A DNA stretch of 29,693 nt, taken from positions 1 to 29,693 of the forward strand of contig JAIORT010000600.1 of the NCBI GenBank assembly GCA_021107975.1, written 5' to 3'. Below, one piece after another: positions 1 through 8,634 of this stretch (position 1 is the first letter of the stretch; every line of letters starts with the position of its first letter). Made by a program: the position numbers and the translations under genes. The notes under the pieces are model-generated. The model saw nothing but the letters and a program-made list of their open reading frames with translations. It was not told the DNA's origin and searched no databases. This stretch comes from Bacteroidales bacterium. GTDB lineage: Bacteria; Bacteroidota; Bacteroidia; Bacteroidales; JAADJA01.

Positions 1-147
1 ATATTAAATTATACTTAATTTTAAGCCCTGTGATGAGTTTTCACCATTTTGTAGTATCGCAACTCTTTTTTTAATTAATATTACAACAGAAGCACTTATT
101 TAATGCAGCCTTACATTGCTGTTATTCAACACATTAAACGAACTAAA
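1..147. other. AT-rich leader region before the sensor kinase
   Basis: This stretch lies upstream of the first gene. It is AT-rich and holds no recognisable RNA gene. I found no exact TAnnTTTG box of the Bacteroidetes -7 type here, and the window edge cuts off whatever lies further upstream. An in-frame ATG at 103 would add 15 residues to the kinase described next. Confidence 0.4.
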
Positions 148-3100
148 ATGTTTAAAAAGCAAACAAATAAACATATCTACCTCATTTTCTTATCGTTAGC
201 TATATTTTTAGTTTTAATAGCTTTAGCATACACAAAAATCTACATCTCTCCAAAAAATCCGGAAAGATTAACTAAAGGTTTCCAAAGTGTTTTAATAAAA
301 AAAGAAAAACAGCTTGATAAAATCCTGAACAATATAGAAAGCGGTTTAAAGGAAAAATCTGCCGATTCACTTTTTATTTACGGGCAATATTCCGACATTT
401 TTTATAAACATGGTTTTTTAATCCTGATTTTTAAAAACGACACATTAAAATATTGGTCAGACAATTCGGTACCGGTTTATGAAAATTTTAACAATAATGA
501 ATTTCAGAAAAAGTTTAGTAAATTCTCAAACGGTTTGTATGAAGTACAGAAAATTGAAAAAGATAATTTTACAATAGTAGGGTTAATAAAAATTAAAAAT
601 GACTTTGCCTATGAAAATCAATATTTAATAAACGAATTTCAAAAAGATTTTAAATTATCCGGTGCCATTACTATTTCACTTCAAAAAGGTGAGTATAATA
701 TTTTTGATAAAGATGGTTTTTTCTTGTTTTCGCTGGAATTTCCGACTGAAATCGGTTTTGCAGATTATCACATAATAATTTTATTTTTAATTTATTTAGC
801 TGCTTTTATTTTTTTAATAGTTGCTATTTATAAAGCTTACAGGCATTTTCAGTATTTTACAAAAAAACGATTATTCCTTATATTAGGCTTTAGTTTTGAT
901 ATTCTTATCATCCGGTTTATCACTTTATATTTTGAAATACCACAAGTTCTTTATTCCTCCAAACTCTTTAGCCCTGATTTTTTTGCTAATTCATTTTTAT
1001 TTCCTTCACTGGGTGATTTATTAGTAAATTCTATTGCAATTCTTTCGATTGCGTTCGTAATTTATAAAAATATAAATATCGAAAGAGTGGTTTTAAAAAA
1101 ATCAAATACGATAAAATATTTAATCTCAACCGGCTTGATTTTTATTGTTTTTATTTTGTTTTTGAGCCTATCGGGTTTGCTCAAAAGCCTCGTGATTAAT
1201 TCAAACATTTCTTTTAACCTTAACGATATTACCGGTATTAACAGTTACAGTATTATTGCTTTTATCTGTTTTGCCCTGTTAATTTTATCCTTTGTATTTT
1301 TGACTTTCAGAATTTCCCAGGCGCTTACCAAAATATTCAATTCATGGAATGTTTTCTTCAGTGCAATTCTCCTTATCAGTATTATCTTTTTCCTTGTATG
1401 TCGGTTCATTCTTAAATGCGATGAAATAAATTTTATTTTCCTGATAATCTATATTACATCTTTTTGGTTTATTTTTAAGTCGAGCAGCATTAACATAAAA
1501 TTTTCTTCAACAATTTTTTATTTGCTACTCTTTTCGTTGTATTCAACTTATATTTTATATCAAAATAATAACAGCAGCGAAAAGGAAAGAAGAATTATAA
1601 TAGCACAGAAACTTGCAAAAGAAAGGGACCCTGTGGCAGAATATATGTTTAACAGTATATCAAATGAAATCGGGCAAGATACTGTTTTGAGTAACTATAT
1701 TAATAAATATCCATTTGATGAAGAAGCAGAACTTGAAGATATTACATCTTATTTTATTAACACATATTTTTCGAATTATTGGGAGAATTATGATTTTTTA
1801 ATAACGATTTGCGATTCCTCAAAGATACTGGATATTCAGCCCGATAATTACCTGGTAAATTGCTTTGATTATTTCGAGAACATCATAAACGAATATGGTA
1901 AACAAACAGAAAGCGAGAATTTATTTTACCTTGATTATGATTTGTCAACAGACAATTATCTCGCTATAATTGATTATAATCTGTCAGACACACCTGTTAA
2001 AATCGTAATAGAAATTTTTCCCAAATATATTCCTAAAGGATTAGGTTATCCGGAATTATTAATAGACGAGGATGCCAGAAAATCAGCAGATTGGTTGAAA
2101 TATTCCTGGGCTAAGTATGAAAACGGAGAATTGGTATATCATTTCGGGAAATATTTTTATTCAATGAATCTTTCTAATTATGGAAAATTTAAGGATAATA
2201 CCGTCTTTTTCAATCGCAATAAATTCAATCATCTCTTTTACCAGGTTGATGAAAATACAGTATTGATAATTAGCAAAAAGAAACCCGGGCTACTGGATAT
2301 TGCCGCACCATTTTCCTACATCTTTATATTTTACGGATTAATGCTTTTTTTAATTCTTTTAGTTTTAAGAAGTCCAATTGATATTCGGTTTTTTGACATC
2401 AGTTTTAAAAAAAGATTACAATTATCAGTAACTGCTTTAATAGTTGCCTCATTTCTCTTTATTGGTATCGGTTCGTTATTCTATATTACTTCCCTTAACA
2501 ATAATAAAAACCTTGATATACTCAGTGAAAAAGCACATTCGGTTCTAATAGAGCTGGAACATAAGCTGGCATCAGAAGAATCGCTCACGCCCGAAATCAA
2601 GGACTATTTATCTAATTTATTGCATAAATTTTCATTGGTTTTCTTTTCTGATATAAACCTGTACGATTTAGAAGGAACACTATTGGCAACTTCAAGACCA
2701 GAAATTTTTAACAAAGGGCTTATATCAACTAAAATGAATTCGGAGGCGTTTAATTATATGAGTAACTACAAAAAGTCACTGTATATTCATAATGAATCCA
2801 TTGGTGATTATAAGTACTCATCAGCGTATGTACCTTTCCGAAATGAACAAAATAAATTAATCGCTTATCTGAATCTTCCTTATTTTGCAAAGCAGGATGA
2901 ACTGACAAATGAAATTTCCACATTTCTTGTAGCATTTATAAATATTTATGTAATCCTTATAGCTATTGCCATTTTTGTTGCCCTAATAATAGCTAATTAT
3001 ATTACTAAACCTTTACAATTGATAAAAGATAAAATAAGCAGGTTAAAGCTCGGAAAAGCAAATGAAAAGATAGAATGGGAAAGGATGGATGAAATTGGCA

Positions 3101-3840
3101 GCTTAGTGATGGAATACAACAGAATGGTGGATGAATTGGCAAATAGCGCTGAATTATTGGCAAAATCGGAACGTGAGAGCGCGTGGAGGGAAATGGCAAA
3201 ACAAATAGCCCATGAAATAAAAAATCCGTTAACTCCAATGAAATTGAGCGTTCAGTATCTTCAAAAAGCTTATAATGAAAAGGCGCCCGACTGGGATAAA
3301 AGACTGAACAGATTCACTCAAACCATTATAGAACAAATAGACTCTCTTTCGATAATTGCAACGGAATTTTCCGATTTTGCAAAAATGCCTAAATCCAAAA
3401 TTGAGAAAACCGAACTGACTGAAATCATCAAAAACTGTATCGGTTTGTATAAAGACATAACTCAAATTCGCTTTGTATTTCATTATCACGAAAAACACTA
3501 TGTGCCGGCAGATAAAGAACAACTTTTAAGGGTATTCAATAACCTGATAAAAAATTCAATACAGGCAATCTCCAATCCTGAAAACGGGCTTATTGAAATC
3601 TCAATAGAGAAGAATGATAATTACCATATAATAAAATTCTCTGATAATGGTAAAGGCATTCCCAAGGAACAAAGAGAAAAAGTATTTTATCCCAATTTTA
3701 CAACAAAATCCGGCGGGATGGGACTTGGACTTGCAATGGTAAAAGATATTATTCAGAATACAGGCGGGGAAATAACTTTCGAATCGGAAATAGGTGAGGG
3801 GACAACTTTTGTTATTTCTTTGCCCGTTTTTAATGACTAA
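148..3840 (+). CDS. Large multi-pass sensor histidine kinase (NtrY-like transmitter)
   Basis: Membrane sensor kinase of about 1230 aa, likely to autophosphorylate a histidine and pass the phosphate to an unidentified regulator. Counting from ATG 148, there is a membrane segment near residues 10-30, an extracytoplasmic stretch to about 207, a block of several hydrophobic segments to about 460, a second large extracytoplasmic stretch, and then further membrane segments. The last one leads into a HAMP region (KPLQLIKDKISRLKLG). The transmitter is complete: phospho-acceptor His1022 in HEIKNPLTPMKLS, N box NNLIKNS (1131-1137), G1 box DNGKGIP (1166-1172) and G2 box GGMGLGL (1189-1195). An in-frame ATG at 103 is possible, but the residues it adds look unlike a signal anchor, so 148 is preferred; neither start has a clear ribosome binding site. 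No receiver domain or response-regulator gene is adjacent. The kinase assignment is firm; the stimulus is unknown. Confidence 0.9.
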   Translation: MFKKQTNKHIYLIFLSLAIFLVLIALAYTKIYISPKNPERLTKGFQSVLIKKEKQLDKILNNIESGLKEKSADSLFIYGQYSDIFYKHGFLILIFKNDTLKYWSDNSVPVYENFNNNEFQKKFSKFSNGLYEVQKIEKDNFTIVGLIKIKNDFAYENQYLINEFQKDFKLSGAITISLQKGEYNIFDKDGFFLFSLEFPTEIGFADYHIIILFLIYLAAFIFLIVAIYKAYRHFQYFTKKRLFLILGFSFDILIIRFITLYFEIPQVLYSSKLFSPDFFANSFLFPSLGDLLVNSIAILSIAFVIYKNINIERVVLKKSNTIKYLISTGLIFIVFILFLSLSGLLKSLVINSNISFNLNDITGINSYSIIAFICFALLILSFVFLTFRISQALTKIFNSWNVFFSAILLISIIFFLVCRFILKCDEINFIFLIIYITSFWFIFKSSSINIKFSSTIFYLLLFSLYSTYILYQNNNSSEKERRIIIAQKLAKERDPVAEYMFNSISNEIGQDTVLSNYINKYPFDEEAELEDITSYFINTYFSNYWENYDFLITICDSSKILDIQPDNYLVNCFDYFENIINEYGKQTESENLFYLDYDLSTDNYLAIIDYNLSDTPVKIVIEIFPKYIPKGLGYPELLIDEDARKSADWLKYSWAKYENGELVYHFGKYFYSMNLSNYGKFKDNTVFFNRNKFNHLFYQVDENTVLIISKKKPGLLDIAAPFSYIFIFYGLMLFLILLVLRSPIDIRFFDISFKKRLQLSVTALIVASFLFIGIGSLFYITSLNNNKNLDILSEKAHSVLIELEHKLASEESLTPEIKDYLSNLLHKFSLVFFSDINLYDLEGTLLATSRPEIFNKGLISTKMNSEAFNYMSNYKKSLYIHNESIGDYKYSSAYVPFRNEQNKLIAYLNLPYFAKQDELTNEISTFLVAFINIYVILIAIAIFVALIIANYITKPLQLIKDKISRLKLGKANEKIEWERMDEIGSLVMEYNRMVDELANSAELLAKSERESAWREMAKQIAHEIKNPLTPMKLSVQYLQKAYNEKAPDWDKRLNRFTQTIIEQIDSLSIIATEFSDFAKMPKSKIEKTELTEIIKNCIGLYKDITQIRFVFHYHEKHYVPADKEQLLRVFNNLIKNSIQAISNPENGLIEISIEKNDNYHIIKFSDNGKGIPKEQREKVFYPNFTTKSGGMGLGLAMVKDIIQNTGGEITFESEIGEGTTFVISLPVFND

Positions 3841-3941
3841 AGTTGAAAATGCCTAAAATATTTAAAGCAAAAAAATAAAAAAATGTGTTGCAATTAAATA
3901 ACAATATTAAAGTTTAATATAAACGATTAAAATATATCTCA

Positions 3942-3949
3942 TACATTTG
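3942..3949 (+). promoter_or_regulatory. Bacteroidetes-type -7 box TACATTTG before pyrE
   Basis: Exact match to TAnnTTTG, ending only four bases before the pyrE ATG at 3954. Transcription would then start at or next to the A of the ATG, giving a leaderless or nearly leaderless message. No convincing -33 TTTG is seen at the usual 19-21 base spacing, so this is a motif match, not a proven promoter. Confidence 0.45.
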
Positions 3950-3953
3950 CCAC

Positions 3954-4592
3954 ATGGTTTACAACAAAGAAACAGCAATAGCCATTTCGGAGTATCTATT
4001 ACAGGTAAAAGCAGTAAAATTAAGTGTGGAAAAGCCTTTTACATGGGCTTCGGGCATTAAATCACCGATTTATTGTGACAACAGGAAAACACTTTCGTTC
4101 CCCAAAATTCGTACGTTCATACGTCAGCAGTTTGTAGATATTATCAGCGAAGAATACGGCTCAGTCGATCTGATTGCAGGCGTTGCTACTGGAGCTATAG
4201 CTCATGGTGTGCTGGTTGCCGAGGGGCTTGGATTGCCATTTATATATGTCAGACCTTCGGAAAAAAAGCATGGTTTGGAAAATAAAATCGAAGGTCATTA
4301 TGAATCGGGTCAATCGGTAGTAGTAGTTGAAGACCTCGTTTCAACAGGTAATAGCAGCCTGAATGTTGTAGAAACTCTCAGGAAAGCAGGTTGTAATGTG
4401 AAAGGAATGGTGGCTATTTTTAGTTATAACCTGGAAAAAGCACAAGCTAATTTCAAAAAAGCCAAATGCCGGCTTTTCACCCTCACCGATTATGATGAGC
4501 TTATTAAACAGGCTGTTGAAAGTAATTATGTTTCGGAAAAGGACTTGCAATCACTAATTAAATGGCGTGAAAATCCTGAAAAGTGGAGGTAA
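3954..4592 (+). CDS. pyrE: Orotate phosphoribosyltransferase
   Basis: Cytoplasmic enzyme of de novo pyrimidine synthesis that joins orotate and PRPP to form orotidine 5'-monophosphate. The 212-aa length is normal. Visible landmarks are the N-terminal block FTWASGIKSPIYCDNRK (29-45), the flexible catalytic-loop region KKHGLENKIEG (104-114) and the PRPP-binding signature VVVVEDLVSTGNSS (122-135). The start at 3954 places the FTWASG block at the same distance from the N-terminus as I recall for Bacteroides PyrE, which supports it. A -7-like box abuts the start codon. The SRPBCC gene follows 112 bases downstream on the same strand. Confidence 0.95.
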   Translation: MVYNKETAIAISEYLLQVKAVKLSVEKPFTWASGIKSPIYCDNRKTLSFPKIRTFIRQQFVDIISEEYGSVDLIAGVATGAIAHGVLVAEGLGLPFIYVRPSEKKHGLENKIEGHYESGQSVVVVEDLVSTGNSSLNVVETLRKAGCNVKGMVAIFSYNLEKAQANFKKAKCRLFTLTDYDELIKQAVESNYVSEKDLQSLIKWRENPEKWR

Positions 4593-4602
4593 AGATAAAA
4601 TT

Positions 4603-4623
4603 CCAAAAACCAAAAACCAAAAA
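4603..4623 (+). repeat. Three perfect tandem copies of CCAAAAA
   Basis: A 21-base block made of three exact seven-base units, just after the pyrE stop codon. It is a microsatellite-like repeat in a non-coding gap and could vary in copy number by slippage. No function is evident. Confidence 0.8.
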
Positions 4624-4661
4624 TCAAGAGCAAAGAACATAAAGTAATATATATTCGTGTT

Positions 4662-4691
4662 AATTAGTGCAATTAGTGTCAATAATTAGTA
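4662..4691 (+). repeat. Three AATTAGTR direct repeats upstream of the SRPBCC gene
   Basis: AATTAGTG occurs at 4662-4669 and 4671-4678, and AATTAGTA at 4684-4691, inside the gap between pyrE and the next gene and ending 13 bases before its ATG. It may be a degenerate intergenic repeat or a binding array; the sequence alone does not decide. Confidence 0.6.
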
Positions 4692-4704
4692 ATCAATAAT
4701 TAAA

Positions 4705-5106
4705 ATGACCGAAATAAAAAGCAATAAGGTTTCAATAAATAATACCGGTAAAAATATTTTTTCATTCCTTAGCGATTTCAATAACTTTGAAAAGCTGATG
4801 CCTGAGCAGGTTGTTAACTGGAAGTCAACAGCCGACACCTGTTCTTTTACGATTAAGGGTATGGCTGACCTTGCTATGCGTGTAAAATCCAAAAGCGAAT
4901 TTTTTGAGATCAATTATGTTTCGGATGGTAAGGCACCTTTTGGTTTTACTTTGCATTGCTTCCTTGCAGAAAACGGCAATCAGACGAACGTGCAAATAAT
5001 TCTTAATGCCGATTTAAGCACGATGTTAAAACTCATGGCAGTCAGACCGCTGCAGAATTTTATCAATTTATTGGTTGACAAACTAAAAGAGATAATGGAA
5101 GAGTAG
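4705..5106 (+). CDS. Small SRPBCC-fold (START/polyketide-cyclase-like) protein
   Basis: A cytoplasmic protein of 133 aa with no signal peptide or membrane segment. The opening strand followed by NIFSFLSDFNNFEKLMPEQV, and a C-terminal amphipathic helix (LQNFINLLVDKLKEIMEE), match the helix-grip layout of the SRPBCC superfamily, whose members hold hydrophobic ligands in a cavity. In Bacteroidetes a gene of this kind is commonly found right after pyrE, as here. The ligand and function are not known. The gene converges on birA with only 11 bases between the two stop codons, and no hairpin terminator is visible there. Confidence 0.75.
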   Translation: MTEIKSNKVSINNTGKNIFSFLSDFNNFEKLMPEQVVNWKSTADTCSFTIKGMADLAMRVKSKSEFFEINYVSDGKAPFGFTLHCFLAENGNQTNVQIILNADLSTMLKLMAVRPLQNFINLLVDKLKEIMEE

Positions 5107-5117
5107 AAAGTTAAATA

Positions 5118-5870
5118 TCAAATCACAAATTCAATTTCTTTTAAATCGCACTCAATATTTTGGTTATTCTTTGTTATAAGTTGAAGTTTTCCATATTCCG
5201 ATACGCCGGTTATCCGGGCATAAATATTATTATTTCCAAACCTGTAACGATGTATTTCGTTCAATCTGAATAATACTGAAAGGTAATCCGAATTAAGGAC
5301 TGAATAGTTATGCATTTCCAATTGCTGATACCTTTTGTTAAAAAAACTGCATAATGAATTTAAACATTCTTTTAAATCCAGATTATGTTTTAAATAATTC
5401 CTTAAAGAAACCGGGTTGGGAGCATTGCTTGCAAACCGGGTTTGATTGATATTGATCCCGGCACCAACGATGGAATATACGAATTGATTTCCGCTGATTG
5501 TATTATTAATGAGAATACCGGCTACTTTGCCGTTATTAATATAAATATCGTTAGGCCATTTTATACTGACTTTTTGTTTTTTAACCACCGACTTTACAAA
5601 ATCATATATTCCAAGAGCAATGGTTTTATTTAGCATAAATTGCCTTTCTGCTTTAAGAAATTCAGGCTTTATAAAAACCGAAAATGTAAGGTTTTTGCCG
5701 GTTTCACTCTCCCAGGTATTAGCATCCAATCCTTTACCCTTTGTTTGTTTATCTGCAATTATTATTGTACCTTCCTGTATTATCGTACCTCTCCTGATTT
5801 CATCAGACATATAATCATTCGTTGAATCAACCGTAGCAAGCCTTATTATTTTTTTCCCGATAATGTTCAT
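5118..5870 (-). CDS. birA: Biotin--[acetyl-CoA-carboxylase] ligase, monofunctional
   Basis: Activates biotin with ATP to biotinyl-AMP and transfers it to the target lysine of biotin carboxyl carrier proteins. It is 250 aa and begins directly with the catalytic domain; the N-terminal winged helix of E. coli BirA is absent, so it is not expected to act as a repressor. Motifs seen are DSTN (15-18), KWPND (104-108) and KVAGIL (115-120, K115 matching the catalytic lysine). The biotinyl-AMP loop is unusual: GKGLDANTW (45-53) in place of the common GRGRxGRxW, so the E. coli R116, R118 and G120 positions are Lys, Leu and Ala by hand alignment. It is divergent from rsfS and convergent with the SRPBCC gene. 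Confidence 0.92.
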   Translation of the reverse strand: MNIIGKKIIRLATVDSTNDYMSDEIRRGTIIQEGTIIIADKQTKGKGLDANTWESETGKNLTFSVFIKPEFLKAERQFMLNKTIALGIYDFVKSVVKKQKVSIKWPNDIYINNGKVAGILINNTISGNQFVYSIVGAGININQTRFASNAPNPVSLRNYLKHNLDLKECLNSLCSFFNKRYQQLEMHNYSVLNSDYLSVLFRLNEIHRYRFGNNNIYARITGVSEYGKLQLITKNNQNIECDLKEIEFVI

Positions 5871-5989
5871 GGCGAATACCTGAAGTTATAAGTGCCTAAA
5901 ATTATATAGAAAATACAAAATAAATCATTTAATTTTTTGTTTACCAGATAAACATGAGCTAAAAGCCTTTTTAATTATCGGAAAATGAT

Positions 5990-5997
5990 TAATTTTG
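5990..5997 (+). promoter_or_regulatory. -7 box TAATTTTG for the rsfS-ftsH-lipid gene run
   Basis: Exact TAnnTTTG match, 22 bases before the rsfS ATG, in the gap between divergent birA and rsfS. A T-rich stretch at 5968-5971 lies 18 bases upstream and is only a weak -33 candidate. It would drive rsfS and probably the genes behind it. Confidence 0.5.
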
Positions 5998-6019
5998 CAT
6001 AGAATTTTAAACTTTATAT

Positions 6020-6394
6020 ATGCCGGGAAAACAAAAGCAAACCGAATCGGAAATATTAGCAGACATTATTATTAAAGGAATTCTTGAAAAAAAAGGAAAG
6101 GATATAATCAGTTTGAATTTAACGAAGCTTCCAAATGCAGTATGTAATTATTTTATTTTATGTCATGGAAATACAAAAATACATGTGGAAGCAATAGCCG
6201 AGTCGGTTGAGAATGAAGTTATCAAGGGTGTTAGAGCTAAACCCTGGCATAAGGAAGGTTTTGAAAATGCGGAATGGATTTTGATTGACTACGTTGACGT
6301 TGTTGTTCATATATTCCAGGAACACACGAGGATGTTTTATAATCTTGAAAAATTATGGGCTGACGCAGAAATTAAAAAATACGACAGTAACTAA
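6020..6394 (+). CDS. rsfS: Ribosomal silencing factor
   Basis: RsfS (YbeB/Iojap family) binds ribosomal protein uL14 and blocks joining of the 30S and 50S subunits when nutrients run low. The 124-aa length is typical. The family core is visible: VCNYFILCHGNT (41-52), a helix with HVEAIAESVE (55-64), KPWHKEGFENAEWILIDY (74-91) and VDVVVHIF (92-99), followed by a C-terminal helix containing FYNLEKLW. It is the first gene of a same-strand run through psd; ftsH follows after 78 bases, an order often seen in Bacteroidetes. A -7-like box lies upstream. Confidence 0.95.
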   Translation: MPGKQKQTESEILADIIIKGILEKKGKDIISLNLTKLPNAVCNYFILCHGNTKIHVEAIAESVENEVIKGVRAKPWHKEGFENAEWILIDYVDVVVHIFQEHTRMFYNLEKLWADAEIKKYDSN

Positions 6395-6417
6395 TTATGA
6401 AGTTTGTATCCCCTCCC

Positions 6418-6449
6418 GTCCCGAAATTTCAGGATTCGTAATTCGGGAC
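6418..6449. repeat. Inverted repeat (8-bp arms) upstream of ftsH
   Basis: GTCCCGAA at 6418-6425 pairs perfectly with TTCGGGAC at 6442-6449 across a 16-base loop, between rsfS and ftsH. No T-tract follows, so it is not a classical terminator. In RNA it would place a hairpin 23 bases before the ftsH start codon, where it could affect processing or translation; it may also be an ordinary dispersed intergenic repeat. Confidence 0.7.
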
Positions 6450-6472
6450 AGGATTGCTAAAACAAGGACATA

Positions 6473-8608
6473 ATGGCAGCAGAAAAACAAAAAGAACAAG
6501 ATAAGCAAGAAAATCAACAGAAAAGCAAGACACCGGTAGGTTTTCCTAAAGGAAAAACTCCTAATAAAAAGTTTAGTTTCTATTGGATTTATGGTATCAT
6601 AGCGCTGGTATTCCTGACATATACATATACCGGCTGGAATGCTAATCAAGTTAAAGAAATCGACTGGGGCGAACTCAAGCAAATGCTTTCAAGTCAGGAT
6701 GTGGAGAAAATAATTGTCGTAAACAGGGAAAATGCTGAAATTTTTATTAAACAAGACAGATTACACGATTCTAAATATCAACAAGAAAAAGAAAAAAGTA
6801 TAAGCGGCACGGGACCTCATTACACTTATAACATAGGTTCTTATGATACTTTTAAGGAAGACGTTGAACGAGCGCAGGAAGGAATAGAAAATCCCATTTA
6901 CATAAGAAATGAAAAGAGGCATAATTGGTCAGGAGAAATTTTAAGCTGGATTTTACCTTTGTTAATTTTAGTTGTAGTATGGATTGTTATTATGCGAATG
7001 ATGAGCCGGGGAGGAATGGGTGGCGGCCATATTTTTAATATTGGTAAATCAAAAGCACAGCTCTATGATAAAGAGACTTCTGTAAGTATAGATTTTGAAG
7101 ATGTTGCAGGTTTGGAAGAAGCCAAGGTTGAAGTTATGGAGATAGTAGATTTCCTGAAGAAACCTGAAAAATATACAAACTTAGGTGGAAAAATTCCAAA
7201 AGGTGCGTTACTGGTCGGTCCTCCGGGTACAGGTAAAACATTACTTGCAAAAGCTGTTGCCGGTGAAGCACAGGTTCCGTTTTTCTCAATTTCCGGTTCC
7301 GATTTTGTTGAAATGTTTGTTGGAGTCGGCGCATCAAGGGTTCGCGATTTGTTCAAACAGGCAAAAGAAAAAGCACCGTGTATCATTTTTATTGATGAGA
7401 TTGATGCCATTGGCAGGGCAAGAGGTAAAAACCCGATGACAGGCGCTAATGATGAAAGAGAAAATACATTAAACCAGTTGCTTACAGAAATGGATGGTTT
7501 CCAAAGTAATACAGGTGTTATCATCCTTGCCGCCACCAACCGTGCCGATATTCTCGACAGGGCGCTGTTGAGAGCCGGACGATTCGATAGGCAAATTCAC
7601 GTTGAACTGCCTGACCTCGAAGAAAGAAAAGCTATATTTAATGTACATTCGAAGCCGCTTAAACTTGATAAATCGGTTGACATGGTATTTCTTGCCAAAC
7701 AAACTCCGGGATTCTCAGGTGCGGATATTGCTAATGTTTGTAATGAATCGGCTTTGATTGCAGCCCGTAAGGATAAAAAGAAAATTGACAAGCAAGACTT
7801 TATGGATGCAATTGACAGGATCATCGGTGGGCTTGAGAAAAAAAACAAGATCATTTCTGCTTCCGAAAAAAAAGTAATTGCATACCATGAATCAGGACAT
7901 GCAGCAGTTAGTTGGCTGACCGAACATGCCAATCCACTTGTTAAGGTTACTATTGTACCAAGAGGAAAATCACTTGGCGCTGCATGGTATTTACCCGAAG
8001 AAAGGCAAATTACGACTTATGATCAGATGTTCGATGAATTATCTGCTGCTTTGGGAGGCAGGGCTTCGGAAGAAATTAATTTCGGAAAAATATCTACCGG
8101 CGCCTTAAACGACCTTGAAAAGGTAACCAAAATGGCATATAACATGGTAGTTTATTTTGGATTGAATGATAAAATTGGAAATGTTTCTTTTTATGATTCA
8201 ACCGGTCAGCAGGAATTTTCGTTTCATAAGCCTTATAGCGAAAAAACCGCCCAGATGATTGATGAGGAAGTAAGCAAGATAGTTGAAAAGGCATATCAAA
8301 GAGCGCTTAAAATTATAAGTGCAAATAAAGATAAGGTTGTAAGCCTGGCTAAATTATTACTCGAAAAGGAAGTCATTTTCGGCGAGGACCTTAAAGCTAT
8401 TTTTGGACCACGTCCCTTTGAAGAAGAAAGGAAAAGGTTTGAAGAAGCTGCCGAAGAAGAAGTAAAACAGCTTAAAGCCAATAATAATAAGATAAAGAAA
8501 AACAGAAAGGCTTTGCCGGTAAAAAAAACAGGAAAGAGCGCAGCCCGTATAGAAGATAAAAAGACTGAGAAAGTCCAAAAGAAACAACCCGAACCTCAGG
8601 AAAAATAA
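6473..8608 (+). CDS. ftsH: ATP-dependent zinc metalloprotease FtsH
   Basis: Hexameric membrane AAA+ protease that degrades misfolded membrane proteins and short-lived regulators. Domains in order: a charged cytoplasmic N-terminus, membrane segment near 36-55, periplasmic part, second membrane segment near 156-175, then the AAA+ module with Walker A GPPGTGKT (249-256), Walker B IIFIDE (304-309) and second-region-of-homology RAGRFDR (367-373), then the zinc protease with HESGH (472-476) and the third ligand Asp547 in GALNDL. All catalytic residues are present. At 711 aa it is slightly longer than E. coli FtsH (644 aa); the extra length is a Lys/Glu-rich N-terminus and a long basic, lysine-rich tail after about residue 650. 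It is followed by the LUD gene after 26 bases. Confidence 0.98.
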   Translation: MAAEKQKEQDKQENQQKSKTPVGFPKGKTPNKKFSFYWIYGIIALVFLTYTYTGWNANQVKEIDWGELKQMLSSQDVEKIIVVNRENAEIFIKQDRLHDSKYQQEKEKSISGTGPHYTYNIGSYDTFKEDVERAQEGIENPIYIRNEKRHNWSGEILSWILPLLILVVVWIVIMRMMSRGGMGGGHIFNIGKSKAQLYDKETSVSIDFEDVAGLEEAKVEVMEIVDFLKKPEKYTNLGGKIPKGALLVGPPGTGKTLLAKAVAGEAQVPFFSISGSDFVEMFVGVGASRVRDLFKQAKEKAPCIIFIDEIDAIGRARGKNPMTGANDERENTLNQLLTEMDGFQSNTGVIILAATNRADILDRALLRAGRFDRQIHVELPDLEERKAIFNVHSKPLKLDKSVDMVFLAKQTPGFSGADIANVCNESALIAARKDKKKIDKQDFMDAIDRIIGGLEKKNKIISASEKKVIAYHESGHAAVSWLTEHANPLVKVTIVPRGKSLGAAWYLPEERQITTYDQMFDELSAALGGRASEEINFGKISTGALNDLEKVTKMAYNMVVYFGLNDKIGNVSFYDSTGQQEFSFHKPYSEKTAQMIDEEVSKIVEKAYQRALKIISANKDKVVSLAKLLLEKEVIFGEDLKAIFGPRPFEEERKRFEEAAEEEVKQLKANNNKIKKNRKALPVKKTGKSAARIEDKKTEKVQKKQPEPQEK

Positions 8609-8634
8609 TTTAAGTATTTTAGTTATTAATTTAC

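Noticed and set aside
3229..3522. 97-aa open frame on the minus strand opposite the kinase transmitter
   Set aside because: It overlaps the HisKA and ATPase region completely and lacks any family features.
4603..4623. CCAAAAA units considered as a CRISPR or phase-variable tract inside a gene
   Set aside because: The units are only seven bases long, have no spacers and lie outside any coding sequence.
7063..7539. 158-aa open frame on the minus strand opposite ftsH
   Set aside because: It lies wholly inside the conserved FtsH AAA+ domain, its translation has no recognisable domain, and the plus-strand gene explains the region.
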